Source of the DNA: Bacillota bacterium
GTDB lineage: Bacteria; Bacillota; Clostridia; Lachnospirales; Lachnospiraceae
Reading direction: 5' to 3'
NCBI GenBank assembly: GCA_023411225.1
Contig: JAEYPA010000080.1
Coordinates: forward strand, 1 to 15,344
DNA: 15,344 bases
Shown here: positions 1 through 6,545 of the stretch, in pieces
Layout: each line of letters starts with the position of its first letter
How positions within the stretch are numbered: position 1 is the stretch's first letter
The notes under the pieces: generated by a model
Seen by the model: only the letters and a program-made list of their open reading frames with translations
The model's database searches: none
Told to the model about the DNA's origin: nothing
Program-made: the position numbers and the translations under genes

Positions 1-53
1 GCGGCTACTATGATTTAGCCATTGCCTATCAGTCAGTGTACGTCAACTATTGA
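1..53 (+). CDS. Group II intron reverse transcriptase/maturase, C-terminal tail (partial)
   Basis: Frame 3 is open from the window edge to a TGA at 51-53 and encodes a 16-residue tail beginning GYYDLAIAYQ. Immediately afterwards come intron domains V and VI, which is exactly where an intron-encoded maturase ORF (located in domain IV) should end. The call rests mainly on this position. The peptide is too short to prove homology, although an aromatic GY(Y/F)D segment near the end resembles what I recall of some bacterial intron maturase C-termini. The rest of the protein lies upstream of the window. Confidence 0.5.
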   Translation, partial: GYYDLAIAYQSVYVNY

Positions 54-124
54 ACGCGCCGTGTACCGAACGGTACGCACGGTGTGGTGAGAGGACGGGA
101 GTTAGTCACTCCCTCCTACTCGAT
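54..124 (+). mobile_element. 3' end of a bacterial group II intron (domains V and VI)
   Basis: Domain V can be folded at 56-85: a stem starting GCGCCGTG, then TACC, a GAAC loop at 68-71, GGTA, a two-base CG bulge at 76-77 and the closing CACGGTGT. Domain VI follows at 89-121, with GGGAG (97-101) paired to CTCCC (109-113). The lower stem leaves A118 as a single bulged adenosine, the expected branch point. The intron would end with CGAT at about 124, six bases after the branch A, in agreement with the usual AY 3' end. It ends only 12 bp beyond the stop codon of the reverse-strand hxlR-type gene, so it was inserted in the downstream flank of that gene and is transcribed towards it. The element is cut by the window edge. 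Confidence 0.85.
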
Positions 125-136
125 TTAATGATTGAT

Positions 137-508
137 TTATGTTTTATTAAAGTTATGCATTTTTCCCCATTTTGCTAGTTCAATAAAGATGGGTTGCAAA
201 TCCAATCCAGCTTTCGTTAGAGAATACTCAACGTGAGGAGGGATCTCATTAAATTGAATCCGACTCACGACACCTTCATGCTCTAATTTTTTTAAAGTTC
301 CAGTTAATACAGTATTGGTGATGCCTGGTAAGTGAGCTTTTAATTGTCCAAACCGGAGTGTATTGTATTTTAATAAATAAAAGATAATTTTAATTTCCCA
401 CTTACCGCTAATTAAATCGAGTACGAAAGTTACTGGACAATCGTTATTTTGTCTATCAACCTTCTTCAGATTTTCTAAAAAGTATTCTGGTGTTTGATAA
501 TCATTCAT
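137..508 (-). CDS. HxlR-family winged-helix transcriptional regulator
   Basis: A 123-residue protein with the full HxlR signature: N-terminal DCP (Cys24), the helix containing GKW (about 36-38), the recognition region RFGQLKAHLPGITNTVLTG (about 52-70), LEHEGVVSR, the wing PPHVEYSLT and a C-terminal WG. The length is normal for this family of small dimeric DNA-binding proteins. Cys24 is the only cysteine and sits where thiol-sensing members such as B. subtilis YodB and HypR carry their conserved N-terminal redox cysteine. The gene is divergent from a nitroreductase, the arrangement and target class known for HypR/HypO and YodB. I infer that it represses the nitroreductase and responds to electrophile, quinone or disulfide stress. 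The family is certain; the signal is not. Confidence 0.9.
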   Translation of the reverse strand: MNDYQTPEYFLENLKKVDRQNNDCPVTFVLDLISGKWEIKIIFYLLKYNTLRFGQLKAHLPGITNTVLTGTLKKLEHEGVVSRIQFNEIPPHVEYSLTKAGLDLQPIFIELAKWGKMHNFNKT

Positions 509-540
509 AGTTATGCCTTTCTAATCCCTTAAATTGCATG

Positions 541-556
541 GTATGCTTAACCATAC
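541..556. promoter_or_regulatory. Inverted repeat, candidate HxlR-type operator
   Basis: GTATG (541-545) and CATAC (552-556) form a 5-bp inverted repeat with a 6-bp spacer, in the intergenic region between the divergent regulator and nitroreductase genes. A further GTACTT motif lies at 575-580 next to the nitroreductase -35 box. HxlR proteins bind short dyads in such positions, but these arms are short and may be chance in AT-rich DNA. Confidence 0.35.
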
Positions 557-578
557 TTAGTCACAAAAAACTGCGTAC

Positions 579-607
579 TTATCATATTATAACAATTTAT
601 ATATAAT
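579..607 (+). promoter_or_regulatory. Candidate sigma-A promoter of the nitroreductase gene
   Basis: TTATCA (579-584) is followed by a 17-bp spacer and a perfect TATAAT at 602-607. This predicts transcription start near 614 and a leader of about 54 nt before the ATG at 668. Confidence 0.5.
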
Positions 608-667
608 TATGTTTATAACATACTATGATTATATGTTATGAATAAATATTTGGAAAGAAGGATTATT

Positions 668-1231
668 ATGTCAGAATCAATGTTAAGTATTATATCAAAA
701 AGAAGATCATGCCGTAGTTTTACTACTGAACAAATCTCACGTCAAGAAATTGAAGTTTTAATTCGAGCAGCTCAGGGGGCCCCCATTGGAATGAATTATT
801 GTGACAAAATTAAATTGTTTATTATTCAGAACAACAAGCTACTTGACGAGTTAGAACAAAATACACTACAATACTTTTCTAATTCAAAAACTCAAATGGG
901 TAACCATATAATAAAAAGTGCACTATATAAAGCACCAACTCTGATAATTGTTGCCATAGAAAAACTTACTGGCCGTTTTGAAAGAGGACAGTATTGTAGT
1001 GCAGCATGTATTTTGGAAAATATGATTTTGACTGCGACTGAAATGGGAATTGGTACTATTTATCTCAGTGGAGTTACAAATGCATTAAATGAAAATAGAG
1101 AACTACTTACAAAACTCGAGATTCCGAAGGAGTATGAGGCAGCATCCGCCATTGCAATTGGAAGACCAACGAAGGAGCAGAATACAAGAAATCTTAATGA
1201 AGAGCGTATAGCTAGTAAGTGGTTAGTTTAA
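668..1231 (+). CDS. Nitroreductase-family FMN oxidoreductase
   Basis: A 187-residue protein of the nitroreductase fold. It begins with the family hallmark SKRRSCRSF, whose basic residues contact the FMN phosphate. It also has the APIGMNY segment and the GIGTIYLSG and IAIGRP strands typical of the C-terminal half. The length is usual for single-domain members, which act as FMN-bound dimers reducing nitro compounds, quinones or related electrophiles with NAD(P)H. I chose the ATG at 668 because GAAGGA (657-662) is 5 nt upstream; the in-frame ATG at 638 has no ribosome site and would add ten unconserved residues. The divergent HxlR regulator suggests stress-induced expression. Its TAA lies within a TTAA that also holds the stop of the convergent MocR-type gene. 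The substrate is unknown. Confidence 0.88.
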   Translation: MSESMLSIISKRRSCRSFTTEQISRQEIEVLIRAAQGAPIGMNYCDKIKLFIIQNNKLLDELEQNTLQYFSNSKTQMGNHIIKSALYKAPTLIIVAIEKLTGRFERGQYCSAACILENMILTATEMGIGTIYLSGVTNALNENRELLTKLEIPKEYEAASAIAIGRPTKEQNTRNLNEERIASKWLV

Positions 1232-2607
1232 AGAATTCCTTTTGCTATTCCAATTTCACCATTTAGAAGTTTTAAGATAATATAAATTCCTTTCTCAAAA
1301 TCATTTCTGTTATCGGTTCCTGTCAGCGAAAGACGTACATAGTTAGGGGGAACAACACTGCCCACTGCAAATTTATCTGATGAGATGACGTTTACACCGT
1401 TTTCGCTGGCAGCTTTCTCAAACTCAAGACTACTCCAATCATTTGGAAGCTTAAGCCATGCAAACATACTGTCTGGAGTATAGGATAATTCATAGCTAGT
1501 TAAGTTTTCTGTCATAAATTGCGCTCTATGTCTAATTTCTTCTCTTTTCTTCTCAATGATTTTATCCGCAATTTTACTCGTTATGCATTCACATACAATT
1601 TCAGCATTAAAGGAGGGAGCCATCCACATGGTGTCGACTACCGCTTGAGAAATCCTGTTGTATAACCTTCTCGGTACGACTGTAAAACAAATTCTTAGTC
1701 CTGCGTAAAAAGCTTTCGATAAACCAGCAATGTATATACCAAATTCAGGTACAAGTTTGGTTAGTGGATTCCTTTTCTCAGTGGATAGAAAGTGATAGGG
1801 ATCGTCTTCCACTAAAATAAGGTTGTACTTTTTAATAATTTGTGCCAAAGCGAGCATTCTTTCCTCAGACATAACAATGTTAGTAGGATTCTGTATGCTA
1901 GAAACGGTGTAGATACCTTTTATTTCATTTCGAGTACAGGCTGATTCCAGCGCATGAGGAAGCATTCCTTCATTATCCATGGGTATTCCTTCAAGATGGA
2001 GACCATATCGTTTAGCAACTGTTTTTACTCCTGGGTAAGTAAGACTATCTACTGCAATATGATCTCCTTGTTGAAATACAGAAGAGAAGATGCAATTCAA
2101 AGCATGTTGGGCGCCTGCTGTAATAATAATTCTCTCGGCGTCAGCCTGTATTCCAAAACGTTTGACCCATTCACTTCCGATTTGTCTATGTCTCTTTAGC
2201 CCCTCTGGTTGTGTGTAAGCCATATAATTATTTAAGTGACTTTTATGAAGCACTTTACTAATTATGGAGCTAATATCAGGCTCCATAGAGGTTAGTGGTA
2301 AAGCAAGCCCCATCTCGATATGACAATTTCTATTGGTATCTGTATTTATCAGAGATGCATTAATTCCCATATCGGATGTAATATATGTACCTCGTCCAAC
2401 TGTTGAAGTAATAAGACCTCTTTTTTCTGCTTCTTTATAAGCTCTAGTTACTGTTGTGACATTAACTCCTATTATTTTCGCTAACTCTCTATGGGTGGGC
2501 ATTTTGTCACCAGCCTTTAGTTCTCCTAGACGAATGTCACGCTCTAACGCATCGGCAATGGCAACATAAAGGGTTTTGTCAGTATTAAGAATTTTTAAAT
2601 TCCACAT
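1228..2607 (-). CDS. MocR-type (GntR-aminotransferase) PLP-dependent transcriptional regulator
   Basis: A 459-residue protein. Residues about 1-75 form a GntR winged helix (GDKMPTHRELAKIIGVNVTTVTRAY, then a GLITSTVGRGTYI wing). Residues about 110-459 form a fold-type I aminotransferase domain, with GAQHALNCIF, EDDPYHF (PLP-ring contact) and SKAFYAGLR, where Lys298 is the expected PLP Schiff-base lysine. MocR proteins use the aminotransferase domain as a PLP and amino-compound sensor (GabR and PdxR are the models). I start at the ATG at 2607, preceded on its strand by AAAGGAG; a longer frame reaching 2904 has no ribosome site and overlaps the divergent gene. It shares a compact divergent promoter region with the decarboxylase and very probably controls both that gene and itself. 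The effector is probably the decarboxylase's substrate or product (inference). Confidence 0.9.
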   Translation of the reverse strand: MWNLKILNTDKTLYVAIADALERDIRLGELKAGDKMPTHRELAKIIGVNVTTVTRAYKEAEKRGLITSTVGRGTYITSDMGINASLINTDTNRNCHIEMGLALPLTSMEPDISSIISKVLHKSHLNNYMAYTQPEGLKRHRQIGSEWVKRFGIQADAERIIITAGAQHALNCIFSSVFQQGDHIAVDSLTYPGVKTVAKRYGLHLEGIPMDNEGMLPHALESACTRNEIKGIYTVSSIQNPTNIVMSEERMLALAQIIKKYNLILVEDDPYHFLSTEKRNPLTKLVPEFGIYIAGLSKAFYAGLRICFTVVPRRLYNRISQAVVDTMWMAPSFNAEIVCECITSKIADKIIEKKREEIRHRAQFMTENLTSYELSYTPDSMFAWLKLPNDWSSLEFEKAASENGVNVISSDKFAVGSVVPPNYVRLSLTGTDNRNDFEKGIYIILKLLNGEIGIAKGIL

Positions 2608-2623
2608 AGCTATACTCCTTTGG

Positions 2624-2640
2624 ATTGTATGTAATACAAT
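2624..2640. promoter_or_regulatory. Perfect 7-bp inverted repeat, candidate MocR operator 1
   Basis: ATTGTAT (2624-2630), GTA, ATACAAT (2634-2640) is a perfect dyad. Its right part, TGTAATACAAT (2630-2640), is repeated exactly at 2683-2693. The site overlaps the last base of the regulator's own -10 box and its predicted transcription start, so occupancy should repress the regulator gene. Confidence 0.65.
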
Positions 2641-2667
2641 TATGAATTGACAGTAGAGCAAAGTCAA
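2639..2667 (-). promoter_or_regulatory. Candidate promoter of the MocR-type regulator
   Basis: Read on the reverse strand, TTGACT (2667-2662) is followed by a 17-bp spacer and CATAAT (2644-2639). The predicted start at about 2632 lies inside operator 1. Confidence 0.6.
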
Positions 2668-2675
2668 TACATAAT
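2647..2675 (+). promoter_or_regulatory. Candidate promoter of the decarboxylase gene
   Basis: Perfect TTGACA (2647-2652), a 17-bp spacer, then CATAAT (2670-2675). It runs head-to-head through the same 29 bp as the regulator's promoter, so the two probably compete for RNA polymerase. The predicted start at about 2682 abuts the second copy of the 11-bp motif. Confidence 0.65.
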
Positions 2676-2682
2676 ATGGGAA

Positions 2683-2693
2683 TGTAATACAAT
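2683..2693. promoter_or_regulatory. Second copy of TGTAATACAAT, candidate MocR operator 2
   Basis: Exact 11-bp direct repeat of 2630-2640, offset by 53 bp (about five helical turns), placed at the predicted start of the decarboxylase transcript. MocR regulators such as GabR are known to bind two direct repeats. Confidence 0.6.
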
Positions 2694-2714
2694 ATGTGAT
2701 GGAGGTTTTGGAAT

Positions 2715-4109
2715 ATGAAACAAACAGATTTACAAAATGAGATGAGACTTCAATTGATAACAAAGGAGCTTTTCGAGCTAGCAAAGGAATACTCCTATGA
2801 GTACATAGATAGAGTACGGGAAATGGATGTATTTCCGTCGGATACCACGATATCAACTTTGAAGATGTTTGATGAACCAATCCCTGAGATTTCGTGTTCC
2901 TCACTTGATATTCTAGATATGCTTAGTAAGTACGGTTCAACCAATACAGTTGCCCAAAGTGGTGGTAAATATTATGGCTTTGTATGCGGAGGTCTTATGC
3001 CTATTTCATTGGCATCCAAATGGATGTCCGATACCTGGGATCAAAATAGTGCATTGTATGTACTGTCCCCAATAGCTTCTAAATTAGAGGAAATCTGCGA
3101 AAAATGGATAACGGAGTTACTGGGGTTACCACAAGGAACTGCTGCAGGGTTCGTAAGTGGCTCATCAACCGCTATCATATGTGCACTTGCAACTGCACGA
3201 AACGAACTTCTGAGAAAACAAGGTTGGAATGTTAGTGAAAAAGGGCTCTTTGGAGCGCCCCCTATCAGGGTTGTACTTAGTGAACAGGCTCATTCTTCAT
3301 TATTTAAAGCATTGGCATTTCTAGGGCTTGGTAAAGAGCGTGTTGAGCTTGTGGCGGCAGATGAGCAGGGACGAATTGTCCTTGATAATCTACCCCAAAT
3401 AGATTGTAATACTCTGTTGATTGTGCAGGCAGGTAACGTAAACAGTGGTGCTTTTGATCCTATTGACAAACTATGCGATATTGCAAACCTTGCAGGAGCC
3501 TGGGTCCATGTTGACGGCGCTTTCGGACTATGGGCCGCAGCCTCAAAAAATCAGTATCACTTGATTAAAGGTTTTGAAAAAGCTGATTCATGGTCTGCAG
3601 ATGCTCATAAAACACTAAATGCTCCATATGACTGTGGAATCATACTTTGCAAAAATCGTTCCGCCCTTGTGAGTACCCTGCAGGCAACCGGTTCTTATAT
3701 ACAGTATAGTGAAAATAGAGACGGAATGCTTTATACGCCAGAAATGTCACGACGGGCCAGAAGTATAGAATTGTGGGCGACATTGAAATATCTTGGAAGA
3801 AGTGGAATCAGTAATCTGGTTGACCAGCTCTGTGAATATGCAAAATATTTCGCAAAAAGATTAACTGAGCACGGCTTTATCATTCTAAATGAAGTTGTAT
3901 TTAACCAGATTCTTGTGAAATGCGAAACGGCGGATAGGACCAATATAACCTTAAATAATATTCAGGCCAGTGGCAGATGCTGGTGTGGTGGTGCCGTATG
4001 GAATAATGAACCTGTTATTAGAATAAGTGTATGCTCTTGGCAGACAACAAAACAGGATATCGATGAGAGCGTTAACACCTTTATAAAATGTCGTGAACTC
4101 AATGGATGA
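2715..4109 (+). CDS. PLP-dependent group II amino-acid decarboxylase family protein
   Basis: A 464-residue fold-type I PLP enzyme of the glutamate/tyrosine/aromatic-amino-acid decarboxylase superfamily. Visible landmarks are GFVSGSSTA (phosphate-binding loop), EQAHSS (His193, expected to stack on the PLP ring), HVDGAFG (Asp267, contacting the pyridine nitrogen) and SADAHKTLN with Lys299 as the Schiff-base lysine. A ribosome site GGAGG (2701-2705) is 9 nt before the ATG. The family releases CO2 from an amino acid to give an amine, though some relatives catalyse other PLP chemistry. The substrate cannot be assigned from these motifs. The divergent MocR regulator suggests induction by an amino compound or PLP status. 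The acetyltransferase downstream has its own promoter, so a joint pathway is possible but not shown. Confidence 0.87.
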   Translation: MKQTDLQNEMRLQLITKELFELAKEYSYEYIDRVREMDVFPSDTTISTLKMFDEPIPEISCSSLDILDMLSKYGSTNTVAQSGGKYYGFVCGGLMPISLASKWMSDTWDQNSALYVLSPIASKLEEICEKWITELLGLPQGTAAGFVSGSSTAIICALATARNELLRKQGWNVSEKGLFGAPPIRVVLSEQAHSSLFKALAFLGLGKERVELVAADEQGRIVLDNLPQIDCNTLLIVQAGNVNSGAFDPIDKLCDIANLAGAWVHVDGAFGLWAAASKNQYHLIKGFEKADSWSADAHKTLNAPYDCGIILCKNRSALVSTLQATGSYIQYSENRDGMLYTPEMSRRARSIELWATLKYLGRSGISNLVDQLCEYAKYFAKRLTEHGFIILNEVVFNQILVKCETADRTNITLNNIQASGRCWCGGAVWNNEPVIRISVCSWQTTKQDIDESVNTFIKCRELNG

Positions 4110-4125
4110 AAAAAGTTTATATAAA

Positions 4126-4154
4126 TTGATAAAGAGGACAAGAAAACCTATAAT
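4126..4154 (+). promoter_or_regulatory. Candidate promoter of the GNAT gene
   Basis: TTGATA (4126-4131), a 17-bp spacer, then a perfect TATAAT (4149-4154), 17 bp after the decarboxylase stop. It indicates that the acetyltransferase can be expressed independently. Confidence 0.65.
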
Positions 4155-4187
4155 ATAGATATTAATAGGAGATTAAGGAGATAAATT

Positions 4188-4730
4188 ATGGAAATCATAA
4201 CAAATAGACTTACAATCAGACCGATTAAGGAAACAGATATTATGGATTTTTTTGAAATTTATAAAAATGAAGATACTTGTCGATTCTTATTACATGAGCC
4301 ATGGAATTTATCGTCTTTAGAGGAAGAATTTCATAAAAAGTTGGCAGCGAATGTTCTTACTCAGGATACAGCAATCAGTTTAGCTTGCGAGATGAATAAT
4401 GTAGTCATAGGTAATATCTCTATATGGTATACCGATATGAAAGAAACCGTTGAAATAGGCTATACATTTAATAACGAATATTCTGGAAAAGGCTATGCAT
4501 CGGAGGCTGTAAGAAGTGTCATTGAATATTTATTTTGCACAATGAAAATACATCGCATACAGGCAAATCTTGATGCTAGAAACCTTTCATCGGCTAAACT
4601 GTGTGAGAGAGTCGGTATGCGTAGAGAAGCTCATTTTATTCAAGATTATTGGAATAAGGGAGAATGGACGGATAGCTTTATTTATGGAATGTTGATATCA
4701 GATATGGATAAACGATGCCTCTATGATTGA
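4188..4730 (+). CDS. GNAT-family N-acetyltransferase (RimJ/RimL type)
   Basis: A 180-residue single-domain acetyltransferase. The N-terminus has the RimJ/RimL-style ITNRLTIRPIKETDIMDF start. Residues about 85-106 hold the acetyl-CoA motif A, with EIGYTFNNEYSGKGYASEA forming the strand, the pyrophosphate loop (GKGYAS) and the following helix. NLSSAKLCERVGMRREA is the conserved C-terminal motif, followed by DSFIYGML. AAGGAG (4175-4180) precedes the ATG. Members acetylate ribosomal-protein N-termini, antibiotics or small amines from acetyl-CoA in the cytoplasm. Its target is unknown; acetylation of an amine made by the upstream decarboxylase is one untested idea. No transmembrane segment is visible. 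Confidence 0.87.
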   Translation: MEIITNRLTIRPIKETDIMDFFEIYKNEDTCRFLLHEPWNLSSLEEEFHKKLAANVLTQDTAISLACEMNNVVIGNISIWYTDMKETVEIGYTFNNEYSGKGYASEAVRSVIEYLFCTMKIHRIQANLDARNLSSAKLCERVGMRREAHFIQDYWNKGEWTDSFIYGMLISDMDKRCLYD

Positions 4731-4751
4731 AAAAGAGAATAGTTTGTGTAC

Positions 4752-4781
4752 ATAAACATGCCATGTAGATGTCATGTTTAT
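4752..4781. terminator. Inverted repeat downstream of the GNAT gene, possible weak terminator
   Basis: ATAAACATG (4752-4760) and CATGTTTAT (4773-4781) are perfect 9-bp arms. An inner CAT/ATG pair closes a short loop after one mismatch. The stem is AT-rich and followed by a mixed A/T run rather than a clean T tract, so it may terminate inefficiently or simply be a palindrome. Confidence 0.35.
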
Positions 4782-4921
4782 TATGATATTATATATTTTA
4801 AGAGGAAGCTAGACAGGTTGACAAGAATAAATTATTTAAATTGGACACCGGATATTAAAGAGAAGGAACATATAAGCTGTGTCCTGTTGATGGAAGAAGT
4901 TTCAATAAGGAGGAGTAACAT

Positions 4922-5311
4922 ATGAAATTAGATGGAGTAGGGATTATGGTAGATGATATGGCTGTAATGATTAGATTCTACAGAGATGTACTTGGATTCG
5001 AAATCAAAGAAAAGGAAGATACTTATAATGTTTATTTGGAAAAGGACGGAACACTATTCCTACTATTCCGTAAAAGTGATTTTGAAAAGTTGACAGATCG
5101 AACATATTCATATTGCGCCGGAGTGAACGGACACTATGAAATAGCACTTAGCGTGGATAATTACGATCAAGTTGATAAAACATTTTCAGAGGTAGTAGCC
5201 GCAGGTGCAAAAAGTATTATGGAACCAAGAACGATGTTCTGGGGACAGAGGACAAGCTATATTGCAGATCCAGAGGGAAATCTAATTGAAATCGGATCAT
5301 TTACAAAATAG
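4922..5311 (+). CDS. VOC (glyoxalase/bleomycin-resistance/dioxygenase) superfamily protein
   Basis: A 129-residue protein with the two beta-alpha-beta-beta-beta modules of the VOC fold. Module 1 is VGIMVDDMAVMIRFYRDVLGF and module 2 is HYEIALSVDNYDQVDKTF, ending in the typical IADPEGNLIEIG. Of the usual metal ligands, His71 and Glu123 are recognisable. The first-strand histidine seen in metallo-glyoxalases and FosA is not present (the strand reads DGVGIMV), so a metal-free binding or sequestering role is as likely as catalysis. A strong AAGGAGGAG lies just upstream of the ATG. The 190 bp before it hold no further gene I can support. Substrate unknown. Confidence 0.85.
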   Translation: MKLDGVGIMVDDMAVMIRFYRDVLGFEIKEKEDTYNVYLEKDGTLFLLFRKSDFEKLTDRTYSYCAGVNGHYEIALSVDNYDQVDKTFSEVVAAGAKSIMEPRTMFWGQRTSYIADPEGNLIEIGSFTK

Positions 5312-5357
5312 GAGCCTATGCCCACATTCCCGTCTCCGAGTATAAAAAGTTCATTTT

Positions 5358-5405
5358 GAAGTGCTCCCTTCGCTAGGTTTTTTAAGTTAGCAAAAGGGGC
5401 ACTTC
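5358..5405. terminator. Long hairpin between convergent genes
   Basis: GAAGTGCTCCC (5358-5368) pairs with the GGGGCACTTC arm ending at 5405, and GCTA (5372-5375) pairs with TAGC (5388-5391) around an inner T-rich loop. It lies between the VOC gene and the reverse-strand AraC-GNAT gene, where a bidirectional terminator is expected. There is no long T tract directly after it on either strand, so a repeat element is an alternative. Confidence 0.5.
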
Positions 5406-5497
5406 ACATTCAATCGGCCAGTGATTCCTTAATTTATCTACAAAATAACGGTTATACCGTGTAAAATAGCAATAAATATTTCACAATTAAGTTATCC

Positions 5498-6331
5498 TCA
5501 TGATTTATATGGAGAAAGCACGAAACGTTGTGTTGGATAACCATATTCAATAAGAAGCTCTCTTTCTGCAAACCCAAGCTGCTTTAACTCTTCACGATAT
5601 CCAGTATCGGCTTTATCATAGACACGGAAAGTCGTCATACTAATTTCCCTCTTAGGAAGATACTCTTCCATCAATCTATCTAAAAAGATCTTTTTAATCC
5701 CATGCCCCCGATATTGTGGGTGCACTCCCATAAACTCGATGTTACCTGTATCATAAGAAAAAGCCATGATTCCAATAACATTATCATTATCTTCTAAAAT
5801 CAGTGCCTGTTTTTCCATAATACTGTCATTTAATTTTGTAAGATACTCTGCTTCGTCAAGATGGGGATATCCATCAATCACTAAGCGTACAAGCTCCATC
5901 CATTTAGGAATATCGCTCATTTTGGCAAAACGGATATCTGTCTTTTTGATTTCCATAGGTGTCGGTTCTCTATGAATAGAAAACTCCAATTGCAAGGGAT
6001 AGAATTCTCTCTGTTTTCTATATTCTGCAGGAGGTATCTTATACATAGATTTGAAAGCATTAGTAAATGCCTGCTGGCTTTTATAACCACAGATTAAAGC
6101 AATCTCAATTATGGGTTTTTGGGAGAATACCAATAATTTCGCCACTTCGGTAAGCCGCCGTCGAACCACATAATCATGAATTGTCATTCCCAATGTATCA
6201 GTAAATATTCGATGTAAATGATATTTGGAATAGTGAACGGCTGATGCTACGGTATCAAGTTCCAGGTTATCATCAAGATGATCTTCGATGAAGTGAATGA
6301 CGGTTTCAATGCTAATTATTTGGGTTTTCAT
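5498..6331 (-). CDS. AraC-family DNA-binding domain fused to a GNAT acetyltransferase domain
   Basis: A 277-residue two-domain protein. Residues about 6-105 form an AraC/XylS double helix-turn-helix: FIEDHLDDNLELDTVASAV, SKYHLHRIF, then ICGYKSQQAFTNAFKSMY and PPAEYRK. Residues about 125-277 form a GNAT domain with the acetyl-CoA motif EFMGVHPQYRGHGIKKIF. I chose the ATG at 6331, since AAGGAAG lies about 8 nt upstream on its strand; an in-frame ATG at 6355 has no ribosome site and adds eight residues. The order DNA-binding then acetyltransferase suggests that the GNAT domain senses or modifies a small molecule or partner while the AraC part controls genes. The target may be itself or another locus, as no neighbour is an obvious one. 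Soluble; no membrane segments. Confidence 0.88.
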   Translation of the reverse strand: MKTQIISIETVIHFIEDHLDDNLELDTVASAVHYSKYHLHRIFTDTLGMTIHDYVVRRRLTEVAKLLVFSQKPIIEIALICGYKSQQAFTNAFKSMYKIPPAEYRKQREFYPLQLEFSIHREPTPMEIKKTDIRFAKMSDIPKWMELVRLVIDGYPHLDEAEYLTKLNDSIMEKQALILEDNDNVIGIMAFSYDTGNIEFMGVHPQYRGHGIKKIFLDRLMEEYLPKREISMTTFRVYDKADTGYREELKQLGFAERELLIEYGYPTQRFVLSPYKS

Positions 6332-6429
6332 TTTCGCTTCCTTTTTTCGGTACATAAATATCAGAGTTACTAACCTAACAGGTTCTTCAACATCTTTTGA
6401 AATTCGCTATAACTTTGATCTCAATATTA

Positions 6430-6458
6430 ATAATATACGGATAGCCAAGTATTATCAA
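6430..6458 (-). promoter_or_regulatory. Candidate promoter of the AraC-GNAT gene
   Basis: On the reverse strand, TTGATA (6458-6453), a 17-bp spacer and TATTAT (6435-6430) predict a start near 6423 and a leader of about 90 nt. The leader contains a small dyad AACCT/AGGTT (6372-6384). Confidence 0.5.
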
Positions 6459-6516
6459 GTAAAGCACAGAAAAACTGTAATTAATGTAAACAAAGAATTT
6501 AAATGATTAAATGGTA

Positions 6517-6545
6517 TTGACATATATCACGTTGTGATATAAGAT
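6517..6545 (+). promoter_or_regulatory. Promoter of the padR-DUF2812 operon
   Basis: Perfect TTGACA (6517-6522), a 17-bp spacer, then TAAGAT (6540-6545). Nearly the whole spacer is filled by a palindrome and a second palindrome begins in the -10 box, an arrangement typical of a repressed promoter. Confidence 0.7.
6523..6541. promoter_or_regulatory. PadR operator O1 (TATATCAC-GTT-GTGATATA)
   Basis: Perfect 8-bp arms around GTT, lying between the -35 and -10 boxes of the padR promoter. PadR regulators commonly repress their own promoters from such dyads. The same sequence recurs upstream of the decayed padR copy at 8062-8082. Confidence 0.7.

Noticed and set aside
2608..2904. N-terminal extension of the MocR-type regulator (about 99 extra residues)
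   Set aside because: The extension overlaps the divergent decarboxylase and both promoters, lacks a ribosome site and is not domain-like. AAAGGAG directly precedes the ATG at 2607.
4810..4924. Possible 36-codon small gene starting with TTG near 4818
   Set aside because: No convincing ribosome site at the start, no recognisable sequence, and its end is the ribosome site of the VOC gene.
5358..5405. CRISPR or other repeat-array interpretation of the palindromes in the window
   Set aside because: Each hairpin occurs once or as a duplicated operator; there are no evenly spaced repeats with unique spacers.
6297..6506. Forward open frame across the start of the AraC-GNAT gene
   Set aside because: It overlaps the start of a solid reverse-strand gene and its promoter and has no ribosome site.
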